DNA from: Geobacillus stearothermophilus ATCC 12980
GTDB lineage: Bacteria > Bacillota > Bacilli > Bacillales > Anoxybacillaceae
Assembly: GCF_030369615.1 (NCBI RefSeq)
Contig: NZ_CP128494.1
Location: 282,001 to 346,000, forward strand
Length of the DNA stretch: 64,000 nt
Reading direction: 5' to 3'
Position 1 is the first letter of the stretch, and the number at the start of each line of letters is the position of its first letter. The notes beneath the pieces are model-generated. The model ran no database searches, had not been told where the DNA came from, and was given only the letters and a program-made list of their open reading frames with translations. The translations under genes and the position numbers were made by a program. Shown piece by piece: positions 1 through 7,309 of the stretch.

Positions 1-1
1 T

Positions 2-208
2 TTGCAGAGCAAAGCTATCTCAGAACACGCCTTCTCTGCACTTGCAAGGGAAAATCAGTACATCAGATTTTCCGGACACGGAGACTCCAGACTATCCTCG
101 CTTGTCAAGTACGTTCCACCTGAATCCGTGATAGAAGTGTACCCGAAATGCCGGGAAACTCTCAATTATGCAGAGGCCTCTACTCTATTTCGAATGTTCA
201 CCTATTAG
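2..208 (+). CDS. partial hypothetical protein (3' end only)
   Basis: The open frame runs in from the left edge and stops at 208, so only the C-terminal part of about 68 residues can be seen. It has no motif, membrane segment or signal that I recognise. The TTG at position 2 is not supported by a ribosome binding site because the upstream DNA is outside the window. It may be the end of a gene or an unused frame in a decayed region. Confidence 0.25.
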   Translation: MQSKAISEHAFSALARENQYIRFSGHGDSRLSSLVKYVPPESVIEVYPKCRETLNYAEASTLFRMFTY

Positions 209-344
209 GTGAAGAACCGAGATGTAATATTTGGTTGATTGATCAAATTTTCTTGTGGGGGCGTGCACCCGTCTTGATCACCGATTCAAGGTTACAGTGA
301 TGCACCCATTTTGTTTTAATTTTTCGTATTTACTTCTTTTTTTT

Positions 345-353
345 TGTTATAAT
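345..353 (+). promoter_or_regulatory. extended -10 promoter candidate
   Basis: TGTTATAAT is a perfect extended -10 element (TGn followed by TATAAT) after a T-rich tract. No good -35 hexamer lies at 17 bp, which extended -10 promoters do not need. It precedes the small reading frame at 457 and could be the promoter that starts the transcript leading into the ABC exporter operon. Confidence 0.45.
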
Positions 354-456
354 ATCCCATGGGACCGGTCCTGTATTTTAAGGTTCATCACCAAAAGATG
401 TACTTGACTTTTAAAGACAAACATGATAGCAATGTGGGAGCGATTATAAAGCGAAT

Positions 457-639
457 ATGTGGATTCAGCAAGGCTCCACGAAAGTGTCGCCAACCGCGCT
501 GAATGTAACCGATAATGACACGCGTTATTTCACTGTCGACCAAAGCGCTGTTGGCAAAAAAGTTTCATTAGTGGCGGAAAATGCATCCTTCACTTACGTT
601 ACAGTTGATATCGCAGGCAAATTTTACCCCGACAATTGA
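457..639 (+). CDS. small hypothetical protein or gene remnant
   Basis: A 60-residue frame starts with ATG at 457, but the same frame is already open from 430 and no convincing Shine-Dalgarno sequence precedes the ATG. The product is polar and rich in Val, Thr and Asn, suggesting beta structure, with no membrane segment. I do not recognise a family. It may be a small peptide linked to the exporter operon downstream, or the C-terminal remnant of a secreted protein. Confidence 0.3.
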   Translation: MWIQQGSTKVSPTALNVTDNDTRYFTVDQSAVGKKVSLVAENASFTYVTVDIAGKFYPDN

Positions 640-695
640 TCGATTTTATAGATATGTTCAGTCAACTTGGACAAGAGAGAGGTTTTCTTCGTCAG

Positions 696-732
696 GGACG
701 GTCTTCTTCAATTTCAATGAAGAAGACCGTCC
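696..732 (+). terminator. 15-bp perfect hairpin before the ABC operon
   Basis: GGACGGTCTTCTTCA at 696-710 is exactly complementary to the segment at 718-732, with a 7-nt loop. The following bases (TTAAAC) are only weakly T-rich, so it is either a poor terminator or an attenuator between the small frame at 457 and the exporter genes. Confidence 0.5.
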
Positions 733-760
733 TTAAACAGAAGAATTAGGAGATGATTGT

Positions 761-1642
761 ATGTATATGGAATTGCTTAAACTTCTGAAAAATAAGAACT
801 TTTATATCAGCGCAGCTTGCCTGTTGTTGCTCGTCATTGGCGCTGTCGTGTTGGGGGTGAAAGATTACCGTGAAAATGTGCAGTTGCTTGAACGAATTTA
901 CCACGACAATCCAAATGTTTCCGCCTTGGCATCGCCTCACCTTGAATGGGTTGGTCTAGGAGGCTTCCGATTTAACGTACTCTCTTCTTTATATTACTTC
1001 CTTTTTCCACTATTGTTGTCCATTCCATTGGTAGATTCGATTGATCGTGAGCGAAAGAGCGGAAATATTCATTATCAATTGACACGGATGGGAAGGGGAG
1101 TCTATTTTCGAAGGAAATTTGTGTTTTCCTATATCAGCGCTTTCTTCTTATTCCTTCTTCCTCTTGTGCTGGGAGTTGTGCTGGTGAATCTTTTGACGAA
1201 CCATTGGGATTATTCGAGCTTTTCCCAGGCTTATCGGCAATTGGTCCATGGCACGTTGCCGTTGCCGGACAATTCATTTGAAGGGGAAAAGAAAAGCCTT
1301 TTTTCTCCTTTATTGGAGATCTCCCCTTATTGGTATGTTCTCGCGTATTATGTCATTGGCGGGTTGTTTGCCGGTGGCTACGTTTGTCTCGGTTTAGCCT
1401 TTTCTTTATTCTTGAAAAATCGGTATTTGATCACGTTGATGCCACAAATCATTTATATGGTTTGTTGGGCAGCGCTGACCATTACCAACCAATTGGCCTG
1501 GGATCCGTTTAATTTTTTAATCCCTTCACAACCAGTGGAAGGATTGTCCTATTGGAAAATCGTCATCGTGTTTATCCTCCAATTGTTGATCGCGGTAGGG
1601 GTATTTTCATATGGAGTGAAGAAGAGTGAAGATGTTCTCTAG
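761..1642 (+). CDS. ABC-2 type exporter membrane subunit 1
   Basis: This 293-residue integral membrane protein has a first transmembrane segment near residues 17-34, a soluble loop, and then about five more hydrophobic segments. This is the pattern of ABC-2 exporter permeases; the part after the second segment (SIDRERKSG) resembles the usual amphipathic region of that fold. An AGGAG sequence lies upstream of ATG 761; ATG 767 is an alternative start. The stop overlaps the next gene by 17 bp, so the genes are translationally coupled. The operon ends with an ATPase gene, so this is a membrane part of an export or self-immunity transporter. The substrate cannot be read from the sequence. Confidence 0.7.
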   Translation: MYMELLKLLKNKNFYISAACLLLLVIGAVVLGVKDYRENVQLLERIYHDNPNVSALASPHLEWVGLGGFRFNVLSSLYYFLFPLLLSIPLVDSIDRERKSGNIHYQLTRMGRGVYFRRKFVFSYISAFFLFLLPLVLGVVLVNLLTNHWDYSSFSQAYRQLVHGTLPLPDNSFEGEKKSLFSPLLEISPYWYVLAYYVIGGLFAGGYVCLGLAFSLFLKNRYLITLMPQIIYMVCWAALTITNQLAWDPFNFLIPSQPVEGLSYWKIVIVFILQLLIAVGVFSYGVKKSEDVL

Positions 1643-2366
1643 ACAGATTGTTTTTTTTGTTTGGCAAGATTTGCTGTTGCATCGCACCGTTATCCGAATG
1701 ATTTTGGGCGTCATGGCTCTGTTGATGGTGGTGAGCATCTTGCCGCTAGGAATGGTGGTAGTGGGGAAATGGCACAGCCTTAAAGATTTTATCTTGCTCT
1801 ATCGGTATGAGTTTTTTCATCTGCCTGTTTTTTTATTTCTTTTAGGTTCAACACTTCAAACGAACGCGTGGGTGATTTTAAGACGATACCGCACCCGGGG
1901 ACAAATCGGGCTGCATAAAGCGTTGTTGGTCGTCGTTTTGGCGGGGGGCGTGTCCCTTTGGGTTGCTGTAGCAGGAGGATTATGTACAATGTTTGTGAAA
2001 TTCCTCATCTACCCCCATATGCCAAACGCCCATGCGGCTTTTTTGTACGTGCCGCATAGTGAGGATAAAAGTTCGTTTCTCTATTTTCTTGTTATGTATT
2101 TTTTCGTCACCGCTATATACGGATTGCTGTTTATAGCATTCATCGACTTTGGATGGAGTCGCTTTTTTGCCTTCGCTGCCGTCATCATACTGGCTGTATT
2201 GGATATGTTCACGGTGCATATGCTCCCTTATTTGTTTTACATAAGTGAACAGGCGGCTCCTGTTTGGACCATCCTCGTTCTCATTGTGGTGCTGCTGCTG
2301 TTAGTCTATCTCATTTGCCTTTCGTCAAGCCGAAAAAACTATTATGTTCAGGATGATCTGTTATGA
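1626..2366 (+). CDS. ABC exporter operon membrane protein 2
   Basis: The gene encodes 246 residues with about six strongly hydrophobic segments and no catalytic motif. It overlaps the upstream permease by 17 bp and the next gene by 4 bp (ATGA), so the four genes form one unit. It does not clearly resemble its two sister membrane proteins, but hydrophobicity and position make it a second membrane component of the same transporter. Operons with three dissimilar membrane proteins and one ATPase are known among peptide and bacteriocin immunity exporters; that link is inference. Confidence 0.65.
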   Translation: MKMFSRQIVFFVWQDLLLHRTVIRMILGVMALLMVVSILPLGMVVVGKWHSLKDFILLYRYEFFHLPVFLFLLGSTLQTNAWVILRRYRTRGQIGLHKALLVVVLAGGVSLWVAVAGGLCTMFVKFLIYPHMPNAHAAFLYVPHSEDKSSFLYFLVMYFFVTAIYGLLFIAFIDFGWSRFFAFAAVIILAVLDMFTVHMLPYLFYISEQAAPVWTILVLIVVLLLLVYLICLSSSRKNYYVQDDLL

Positions 2367-3064
2367 AACCGATGGATTTGGAGTTTACCTTGATCAAAAT
2401 GGATATCAAAAGAATTGTCATCACCTGCCTCCTGTTCCCGCTGTTGGGCACTTTGATGTGCAGCTGGTCAGAGGCGTTTTCCTCCCAACACCTATCGGAG
2501 TTGTTCGCCCGCTTATTCGGAGCGGTGACGACCTCGAATTGGATGTATTGGCTGATGATTTGCTTCGGCTATGTGGTGTTGCTCCAAATCGTTTGGAAAA
2601 AGCGGGATCAATATTTTGAACATAAACTGTTCATTTTGTTGAGGGATACGACGTCGTACACGATGGCTAGGCTGCTGGCAGGTGTTCTATTTACATTGGT
2701 GTATGTCTTGTCGGTGTTTTTGATCGCTGGCGGCTTCGGTCTCTTTGTGTCGCATATGGCGTTTTCGTTTGACCGTTCGCTCGTGCTCATGTTCGTGGGC
2801 ATCGCCGTGAATTTGTATTGGCACGCCAGCGTGTGGATGTTGTTGAACGTGTATGCAACCCATCACTTGGCGAATGTTGTCATTCTCGCTTTGTTTTTTG
2901 TGGGTGTGAAGATGCCAACGCCTTTTATTCCTTTGTACTACAGCATGGCGGATCTCGTGCGGAGCAGCTCGATGTTCTGGTCGGCGTTGATGGTGGAGCT
3001 CTTGTCGATCGTTGTGTTCGGGTATTGGACGATAAAGAGAGTGAAGCATGCGGATTATATCTAG
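2363..3064 (+). CDS. ABC exporter operon membrane protein 3
   Basis: This 233-residue polytopic membrane protein starts at an ATG overlapping the stop of the previous gene (ATGA). It has about six hydrophobic segments, a short basic N-terminus, and a charged loop after the second segment (IVWKKRDQYFEHK). No enzyme motif is visible. It ends 12 bp before the ATPase gene. Its role is inferred from context as a further membrane part of the same exporter. Confidence 0.65.
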   Translation: MKPMDLEFTLIKMDIKRIVITCLLFPLLGTLMCSWSEAFSSQHLSELFARLFGAVTTSNWMYWLMICFGYVVLLQIVWKKRDQYFEHKLFILLRDTTSYTMARLLAGVLFTLVYVLSVFLIAGGFGLFVSHMAFSFDRSLVLMFVGIAVNLYWHASVWMLLNVYATHHLANVVILALFFVGVKMPTPFIPLYYSMADLVRSSSMFWSALMVELLSIVVFGYWTIKRVKHADYI

Positions 3065-3076
3065 GAGGTTTTCGAT

Positions 3077-3730
3077 ATGAAGGCGATCGTCTTATCCAAT
3101 GTTTCCAAAACAATCAAATCAAGGGAAGTTTTGCGCAATATCAACTTAGAGTTGGAGATAGGCAAGATTTATGGGTTCGTCGGGCCGAACGGATCGGGAA
3201 AAACGATGTTATTCCGAGTCATCAGCGGACTTGTGAAGCCGTCCAGCGGCACGGTGGCGGTATTTGGCCAGACGTTGCACCAAGATGTATCCTTTCCGAG
3301 CGATATTTCTGTTTTGTTGGAAAAACCAGGTTTCCTTGAACAATACTCAGGATTCGATAATTTGCATTTTTTAGCCATGATTCAAAACAAAATCGGCGAA
3401 CGTGAGGTAAAAGAGGCGATCGAGCGAGTGGGGTTGAATCCGCATGATAAAAGGCCGGTGAAAGCGTACTCTCTTGGAATGAGACAAAGACTGGCCATCG
3501 CACAATGCATCATGGAGAAACCGCAGCTGATGTTGCTCGATGAACCGATGAATGCGTTGGATGAAAAATCGGTGGACCAAGTGTACCAAATTATTCGGGA
3601 GGAAAACAAAAGAGGCTGCACCATTTTGTTGACGTCTCACAACAAGGTGGACATTCAGTCATTATGCCATGAAGTATATTCGATGAATGAAGGGGTGATT
3701 ACGGGTATGACCCATATTACGGCAGAATGA
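3077..3730 (+). CDS. ABC transporter ATP-binding protein
   Basis: The 217-residue ATPase has a Walker A motif GPNGSGKT (residues 36-43), the ABC signature YSLGMRQR, a Walker B motif LMLLDEP and a switch histidine in LLTSHN, so it should be catalytically complete. It would power export by the three membrane proteins encoded just upstream. AGGAGG precedes ATG 3077. Its short length is typical of ATPases that pair with separate ABC-2 permeases. Having the ATPase last in the operon is less common than having it first. Confidence 0.9.
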   Translation: MKAIVLSNVSKTIKSREVLRNINLELEIGKIYGFVGPNGSGKTMLFRVISGLVKPSSGTVAVFGQTLHQDVSFPSDISVLLEKPGFLEQYSGFDNLHFLAMIQNKIGEREVKEAIERVGLNPHDKRPVKAYSLGMRQRLAIAQCIMEKPQLMLLDEPMNALDEKSVDQVYQIIREENKRGCTILLTSHNKVDIQSLCHEVYSMNEGVITGMTHITAE

Positions 3731-3773
3731 CTGTCATGTGTGTAATGTCGAAATTCGCGAGGGGGTGGCCATC

Positions 3774-3845
3774 TTGAACAACCAACTGTGCGAAGGTGCC
3801 GCTTCCGTGTTCATGGGACAATCAAAAGATGGGATTATGGAGTGA
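3774..3845 (+). CDS. possible 23-residue peptide after the ABC operon
   Basis: A GAGGGGG sequence stands a suitable distance before TTG 3774, which opens a 23-codon frame ending at 3845, just before the terminator hairpin. The peptide begins MNNQLCEGAA and is mildly polar with one cysteine. I recognise nothing in it. The good ribosome binding site and its position at the end of the operon are the only support. Confidence 0.2.
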   Translation: MNNQLCEGAASVFMGQSKDGIME

Positions 3846-3853
3846 ACCAAAAT

Positions 3854-3886
3854 AGCTCCCTGCATCCTCCTTAGGTGCAGGGAGCT
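3854..3886 (+). terminator. terminator of the ABC exporter operon
   Basis: AGCTCCCTGCA (3854-3864) pairs perfectly with TGCAGGGAGCT (3876-3886). The tail is not a clean T-run, but a stable 11-bp stem at the end of the operon fits transcription termination. Confidence 0.6.
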
Positions 3887-4218
3887 TCAGTGCAGCTATT
3901 CTTTCTTCCTGAAGCCAAATTCGAATTCCCTCATCCCTCTGCTTTCGAACGCGCTGTCATGAAAAGACAAAGATGCTATCTGTTTAGTCGACACCGCCTC
4001 TTGTGCACTCCCACTATCATGGGAAGGATTCATTATAGGCAAGTGGGGGGTTCCCGTGTTTTCACATGCACCAAAATAGCCCGATTTGCTGATTTCTTCC
4101 TTCAACAGAGAGCATGACATGCTTTGAGAGAGTTCGGTACGATCTTCTCCAAAAGGTACATACCGAAACATTAGAAAAATCTTATGATTTTAATCTATTT
4201 TGAATGTGAAAATGTCTC
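3887..4218. other. no convincing gene between ABC operon and IS
   Basis: About 330 bp with a single minus-strand frame of 91 codons that lacks a ribosome binding site and any recognisable motif. I see no RNA gene or repeat here. Confidence 0.4.
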
Positions 4219-4727
4219 TATATAAGTTGAATTAAAGATTTACAACTGAACACACAAACGATCGATCGTTTGTTCTGGTTTCTGGTTGATTCGCTGAATA
4301 AAGGCTTGGACATTCTTTCTATTTCTTGCACACTCGAATAGAACACGTTGTAAATCACGTCTGATTTCAGCCATTTCCATAGCCCTTCAATCAAGTTCAA
4401 TTGCGGACTGTATGGTGGCAAAAAGACGAGCTCTAACCGATCTTCGTGTTCTTTTAAAAATGGCTGAATGAGTTTGGCATGGTGAATTCGAGCGTTATCT
4501 AAAATCATCACTATTTTGCCTGTGGGATAGCGTTCTAACACAAGTTGAAGAAATCGAAGAAATGTTTCCGCGTCATAGCGTTCTTCTTCGATGCAAAACA
4601 CTTCCCCTGTTTCGTAGTTCAACGTGCCAATCAGCTTCAGCCCTTGATGTTTTCCAAACGTCGGAATGATTCGTTGTTTTCCTTTGACAAACCATGTTTT
4701 TTGAATCGCTTGGTAATCACGAATCAT
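4218..4727 (-). CDS. IS630-family transposase, DDE catalytic frame
   Basis: This 169-residue frame holds the catalytic C-terminal half of the transposase: the second Asp lies in MILDNARIHH and the Glu in NLIEGLWKWLK, the usual spacing in IS630. The first Asp (in FQDES) lies just upstream of the annotated ATG, so the natural product must come by slippage from the upstream frame. The stop codon lies at the left terminal repeat. Confidence 0.8.
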   Translation of the reverse strand: MIRDYQAIQKTWFVKGKQRIIPTFGKHQGLKLIGTLNYETGEVFCIEEERYDAETFLRFLQLVLERYPTGKIVMILDNARIHHAKLIQPFLKEHEDRLELVFLPPYSPQLNLIEGLWKWLKSDVIYNVFYSSVQEIERMSKPLFSESTRNQNKRSIVCVFSCKSLIQLI

Positions 4728-5361
4728 CGACTCATCTTGAAAGAGGACATGGGCGATGTTCCCATCTACCAGTTTTTTTTACTTCAGGGAAGGTGATTTC
4801 GACGAATTCTTTTTGTTTCTCTTCATCGGCATTGGCTAGTGTATAGGTCGGTTTCGTATAGCTTAGCCCTAACCGATGCAGAATGTCACTTGTTCCGCGA
4901 AGCGTGTATGTTGGCCCCCACTTTTGTTGAATGAGTTCAGCGATTATCGCAAGCGTCCAATTATATTTTGCTTCGAATCCCACATCTACGGGGAGCTGAT
5001 GTTCAATGATCAAAGCCAGCTCTTTTTCCTGCTCAGGGGTCAATCGACGTGGGGCGCCAGGTGAGTATTTCATCTCCAGTCCATCAAGACCGCGCTGGGC
5101 GTAGGCATGAATATAGTTATAAATAGTTTTCTTGGATCGACCAATAATCGTTGCGATTTCTCCTTTGGTATATCCCTGCAAATGAAGATAAATCGCTTGG
5201 TAGCGTTCATATGCTCGTTTACTTTTTGCTTCTTTCATGGCAGTGGACAACTTTTCGATCTCGTCTTTGTGATTTGGCATCATATTTTCTCTCCGTTCCC
5301 CTATTTTCTCTTTTATTTATTCGCCTTGGAACGGGAGAAAACCTTTATTTCAATTTATATA
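4219..5361 (-). mobile_element. IS630-family element (different from the 17, 21 and 44 kb copies)
   Basis: The element is about 1.14 kb. Its ends are imperfect inverted repeats: the left end begins TATATAAGTTGAATTAAAG and the right end, read inward, TATATAAATTGAAATAAAG. The ends lie in TA-rich sequence, as expected for the TA target of IS630 elements. It carries a two-frame transposase on the minus strand. Its ends and protein differ from the three other IS630 copies in the window, so it is a separate IS species. Confidence 0.8.
4732..5283 (-). CDS. IS630-family transposase, N-terminal frame
   Basis: The 183-residue product contains the helix-turn-helix DNA-binding half of an IS630 transposase (motif GYTKGEIATIIGRSKKT) and a second winged-helix region. 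Near its end the coding strand has a run of A residues (around 4778), after which the continuing catalytic frame is shifted. One-base slippage there would fuse it to the DDE part at 4218-4727. Without slippage the frame ends soon after in unrelated residues. Confidence 0.8.
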   Translation of the reverse strand: MMPNHKDEIEKLSTAMKEAKSKRAYERYQAIYLHLQGYTKGEIATIIGRSKKTIYNYIHAYAQRGLDGLEMKYSPGAPRRLTPEQEKELALIIEHQLPVDVGFEAKYNWTLAIIAELIQQKWGPTYTLRGTSDILHRLGLSYTKPTYTLANADEEKQKEFVEITFPEVKKTGRWEHRPCPLSR

Positions 5362-5427
5362 TATAAATATTCTCGCCCGCTCCGGGGCGAGTAAGCAGGG
5401 GAGAGTGGTGTTCGAATTCTTGTTGGG

Positions 5428-5472
5428 GTGGCGCCAAAGGGCTGATTACAGCTACAGCCCTTTTGGCGCCAC
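5428..5472 (-). terminator. terminator overlapping the end of the permease gene
   Basis: GTGGCGCCAAAGGGCTG (5428-5444) pairs with CAGCCCTTTTGGCGCCAC (5455-5472). The 3' end of the permease gene, including its stop at 5452-5454, lies within this hairpin. Confidence 0.7.
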
Positions 5473-6081
5473 TTTCTTTTCCACTTTGCGCAGCAGCCAG
5501 TCAAAGGCAATCGCTAAGATCGCCGCAGGAATGGCCCCGGCTAAAATCAAGTTTTTATCGGCGATGCGCAAGCCGCGGTCGATCAAGTCACCAAGCCCGC
5601 CGGCGCCGATAAACGTCGCTAAGGCGGCGACGCCGATCGTCAGCACCGTCGCCGTGCGCACGCCAGCCATAATGACGGGAAGCGAGAGAGGAAGCTCGAC
5701 CATCCATAAAATTTGCCGCGATGTCATCCCCATCCCTCGGCCAGCGTCCACCAGCGCCGGGTCGACGCCGAGAATCCCAGTGTACGTGTTGCGCAAAATC
5801 GGAAGCAAGGCGTACAGCGTCAACGCGATGATCGCCGGCAGTTTGCCGATGCCGAAAATCGGAAGCATAAATCCAAGCAAGGCCAGGCTCGGAATCGTCT
5901 GAATGATGGCGGCCACGCCGATGATCGGCTCGGCGAGTTTGCGATACCGCGTCAATACGACGCCAAGCGGCACGGCGATGACGATCGCAATGCCCATGGC
6001 GATAGCGGATAAGAGCACATGCTCTTGAAAGGCGATCCAAATATCATTCTTTCGTTCGATCAACGTTTGCAATAATTCCAT
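5452..6081 (-). CDS. glycine betaine/choline ABC permease (OpuCB/OpuBB-like)
   Basis: The 209-residue protein is a binding-protein-dependent permease of the quaternary ammonium transporters that import betaine, carnitine or choline during osmotic stress. It has about five membrane segments and the permease signature around LVDAGRGMGMTSRQILWMVE that contacts the ATPase. AAGGAGGGG lies 5 bp before ATG 6081, which is preferred to the longer frame from 6207. No gene for the ATPase or binding protein is next to it, and its own terminator overlaps its 3' end, so it is an orphan subunit here. Partners may lie elsewhere, or the operon may have been cut. Confidence 0.8.
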   Translation of the reverse strand: MELLQTLIERKNDIWIAFQEHVLLSAIAMGIAIVIAVPLGVVLTRYRKLAEPIIGVAAIIQTIPSLALLGFMLPIFGIGKLPAIIALTLYALLPILRNTYTGILGVDPALVDAGRGMGMTSRQILWMVELPLSLPVIMAGVRTATVLTIGVAALATFIGAGGLGDLIDRGLRIADKNLILAGAIPAAILAIAFDWLLRKVEKKVAPKGL

Positions 6082-6445
6082 TGTACCCCTCCTTTTTCGG
6101 CTGTTGTCATACAAATAAAGGGGGATGAAAAAAGGCGGCAACAAGACGCGGAGGGGATGAAAAAGCGTCACAAACAAAGGATACCGCAATTTGGGTACAA
6201 ATGGCAAATTTGGTATCAGCCGATATGTTTGCCTCTCGCCTGCTCTCGCGGTGATGATGGCCCTCTCCTCCTTGATCCTAAAAAATGCTCCGGAATGCTG
6301 GCGAATCCTTCAGAATGATCCGAATTCGAGATGTTCGAATAAGCCCGCCGTTTATCCATCAACATGCTGGCTATGCATTCCCCCGCGCCGTTGATCGAAA
6401 GGTTGGCAGGCTCCATGGCGAAGACGAACGGATCAACACGTGAAC
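6082..6445. other. intergenic stretch without a supported gene
   Basis: About 360 bp between two minus-strand genes. A 104-codon frame on the minus strand looks random and lacks a ribosome binding site. The promoter of the permease gene is probably here, but I cannot place it. Confidence 0.4.
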
Positions 6446-6472
6446 AAAAAAAACGGCAGCCCACGGCTGCCG
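6446..6472 (-). terminator. terminator of the coiled-coil protein gene
   Basis: Read on the minus strand, CGGCAGCC and GGCTGCCG form a tight GC stem with a short loop followed by eight T residues, a textbook intrinsic terminator about 45 bp after the stop of the gene at 6517. Confidence 0.85.
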
Positions 6473-6516
6473 GGTGAAAAAGGAATCCGTGTGGAACGTT
6501 TTTTATGGGGAACGCA

Positions 6517-7173
6517 TTAGGCATGAACAAGGCGATGAAGGGTGCTTTCCGTTTTGAAAACGCGGGCGTTCAAGACGTGCAGTCCCGCTTCATGTTCGGC
6601 GAGGGCAGGCAGCACTTTGTCTTCGAGGATGGATGTGATATGGGTGAGGTCGCCTTTCATATGGTGAAGGTCGTGCGCCATCGCCTCGTATTTGGCGGTC
6701 AGCACTTTTTGCCCATGGCGGAGCGCTTCAACGATCGCCTTCGTTTCATTCGTGCGCTCATCCAGCAAGTCGATTTGTTGCGCAAGCGTGGTCGTCTGCT
6801 CGTTCAGTTGAGCGACTTGATGTTCGACAGTGCCTATGCGTTCGTTGAGTTGGGCGACTTGATGTTCGACAGTGCCCATGCGTTCGTTGAGATGAGCAAC
6901 TTGGTGCTCAAGGTTGCTTGTCCGCTCATTCAACTGAGTGAACTGCTGCTCAAGGGCGCTTGTTCGTTCGTTAAGCTGTGCGACCTGGCGTTCGAGAACG
7001 CTCGTGCGCTCATTCAGCTTGGTCATTTGAGCTTCAAGAGCACCTGTTCGTTCATTGAGCTGGGCCACTTGCCCCTCCAAGGCGCCAACCCGCTGCTCGA
7101 GCGACTCGACCGCCGTGCGCGTCGCTTTCACTTCATGCAAAATTTCCCGCAGCAACGCTTCCATTCGTTTCAC
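6517..7173 (-). CDS. coiled-coil repeat protein of unknown function
   Basis: This 218-residue protein has no signal peptide or membrane segment. Residues 31-142 are eight tandem 14-residue repeats close to LExQVAQLNERT, two heptads each, so the protein should form a long regular coiled coil, probably a homo-oligomer. Flanking helices are also coiled-coil-like. AGGTG stands before ATG 7173. It is divergent from the Wadjet operon with about 135 bp between the start codons; no functional link can be shown. Repeat number is likely to vary between strains because the DNA repeat is near-perfect. Confidence 0.65.
   Translation of the reverse strand: MKRMEALLREILHEVKATRTAVESLEQRVGALEGQVAQLNERTGALEAQMTKLNERTSVLERQVAQLNERTSALEQQFTQLNERTSNLEHQVAHLNERMGTVEHQVAQLNERIGTVEHQVAQLNEQTTTLAQQIDLLDERTNETKAIVEALRHGQKVLTAKYEAMAHDLHHMKGDLTHITSILEDKVLPALAEHEAGLHVLNARVFKTESTLHRLVHA
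6748..7083 (-). repeat. 42-bp in-frame tandem repeats
   Basis: Eight consecutive 42-bp units encode the 14-residue coiled-coil repeat. The units share GCGACTTGATGTTCGACAGT-like blocks in the middle and diverge towards the edges, as expected from unequal exchange within a coding repeat. Confidence 0.75.
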
Positions 7174-7309
7174 CTCCTTTTCCCCTCTATTTTACAAAAA
7201 ACGCGCGCCGATGGCGAGAAAAAATAGGAAAACGGTTTTTGCTAGAAAAAGAGCGGAGAAAATCGTTACAATAAACAGTAGGAAAAAACCGAAGCGAAGG
7301 TGGACGGAG

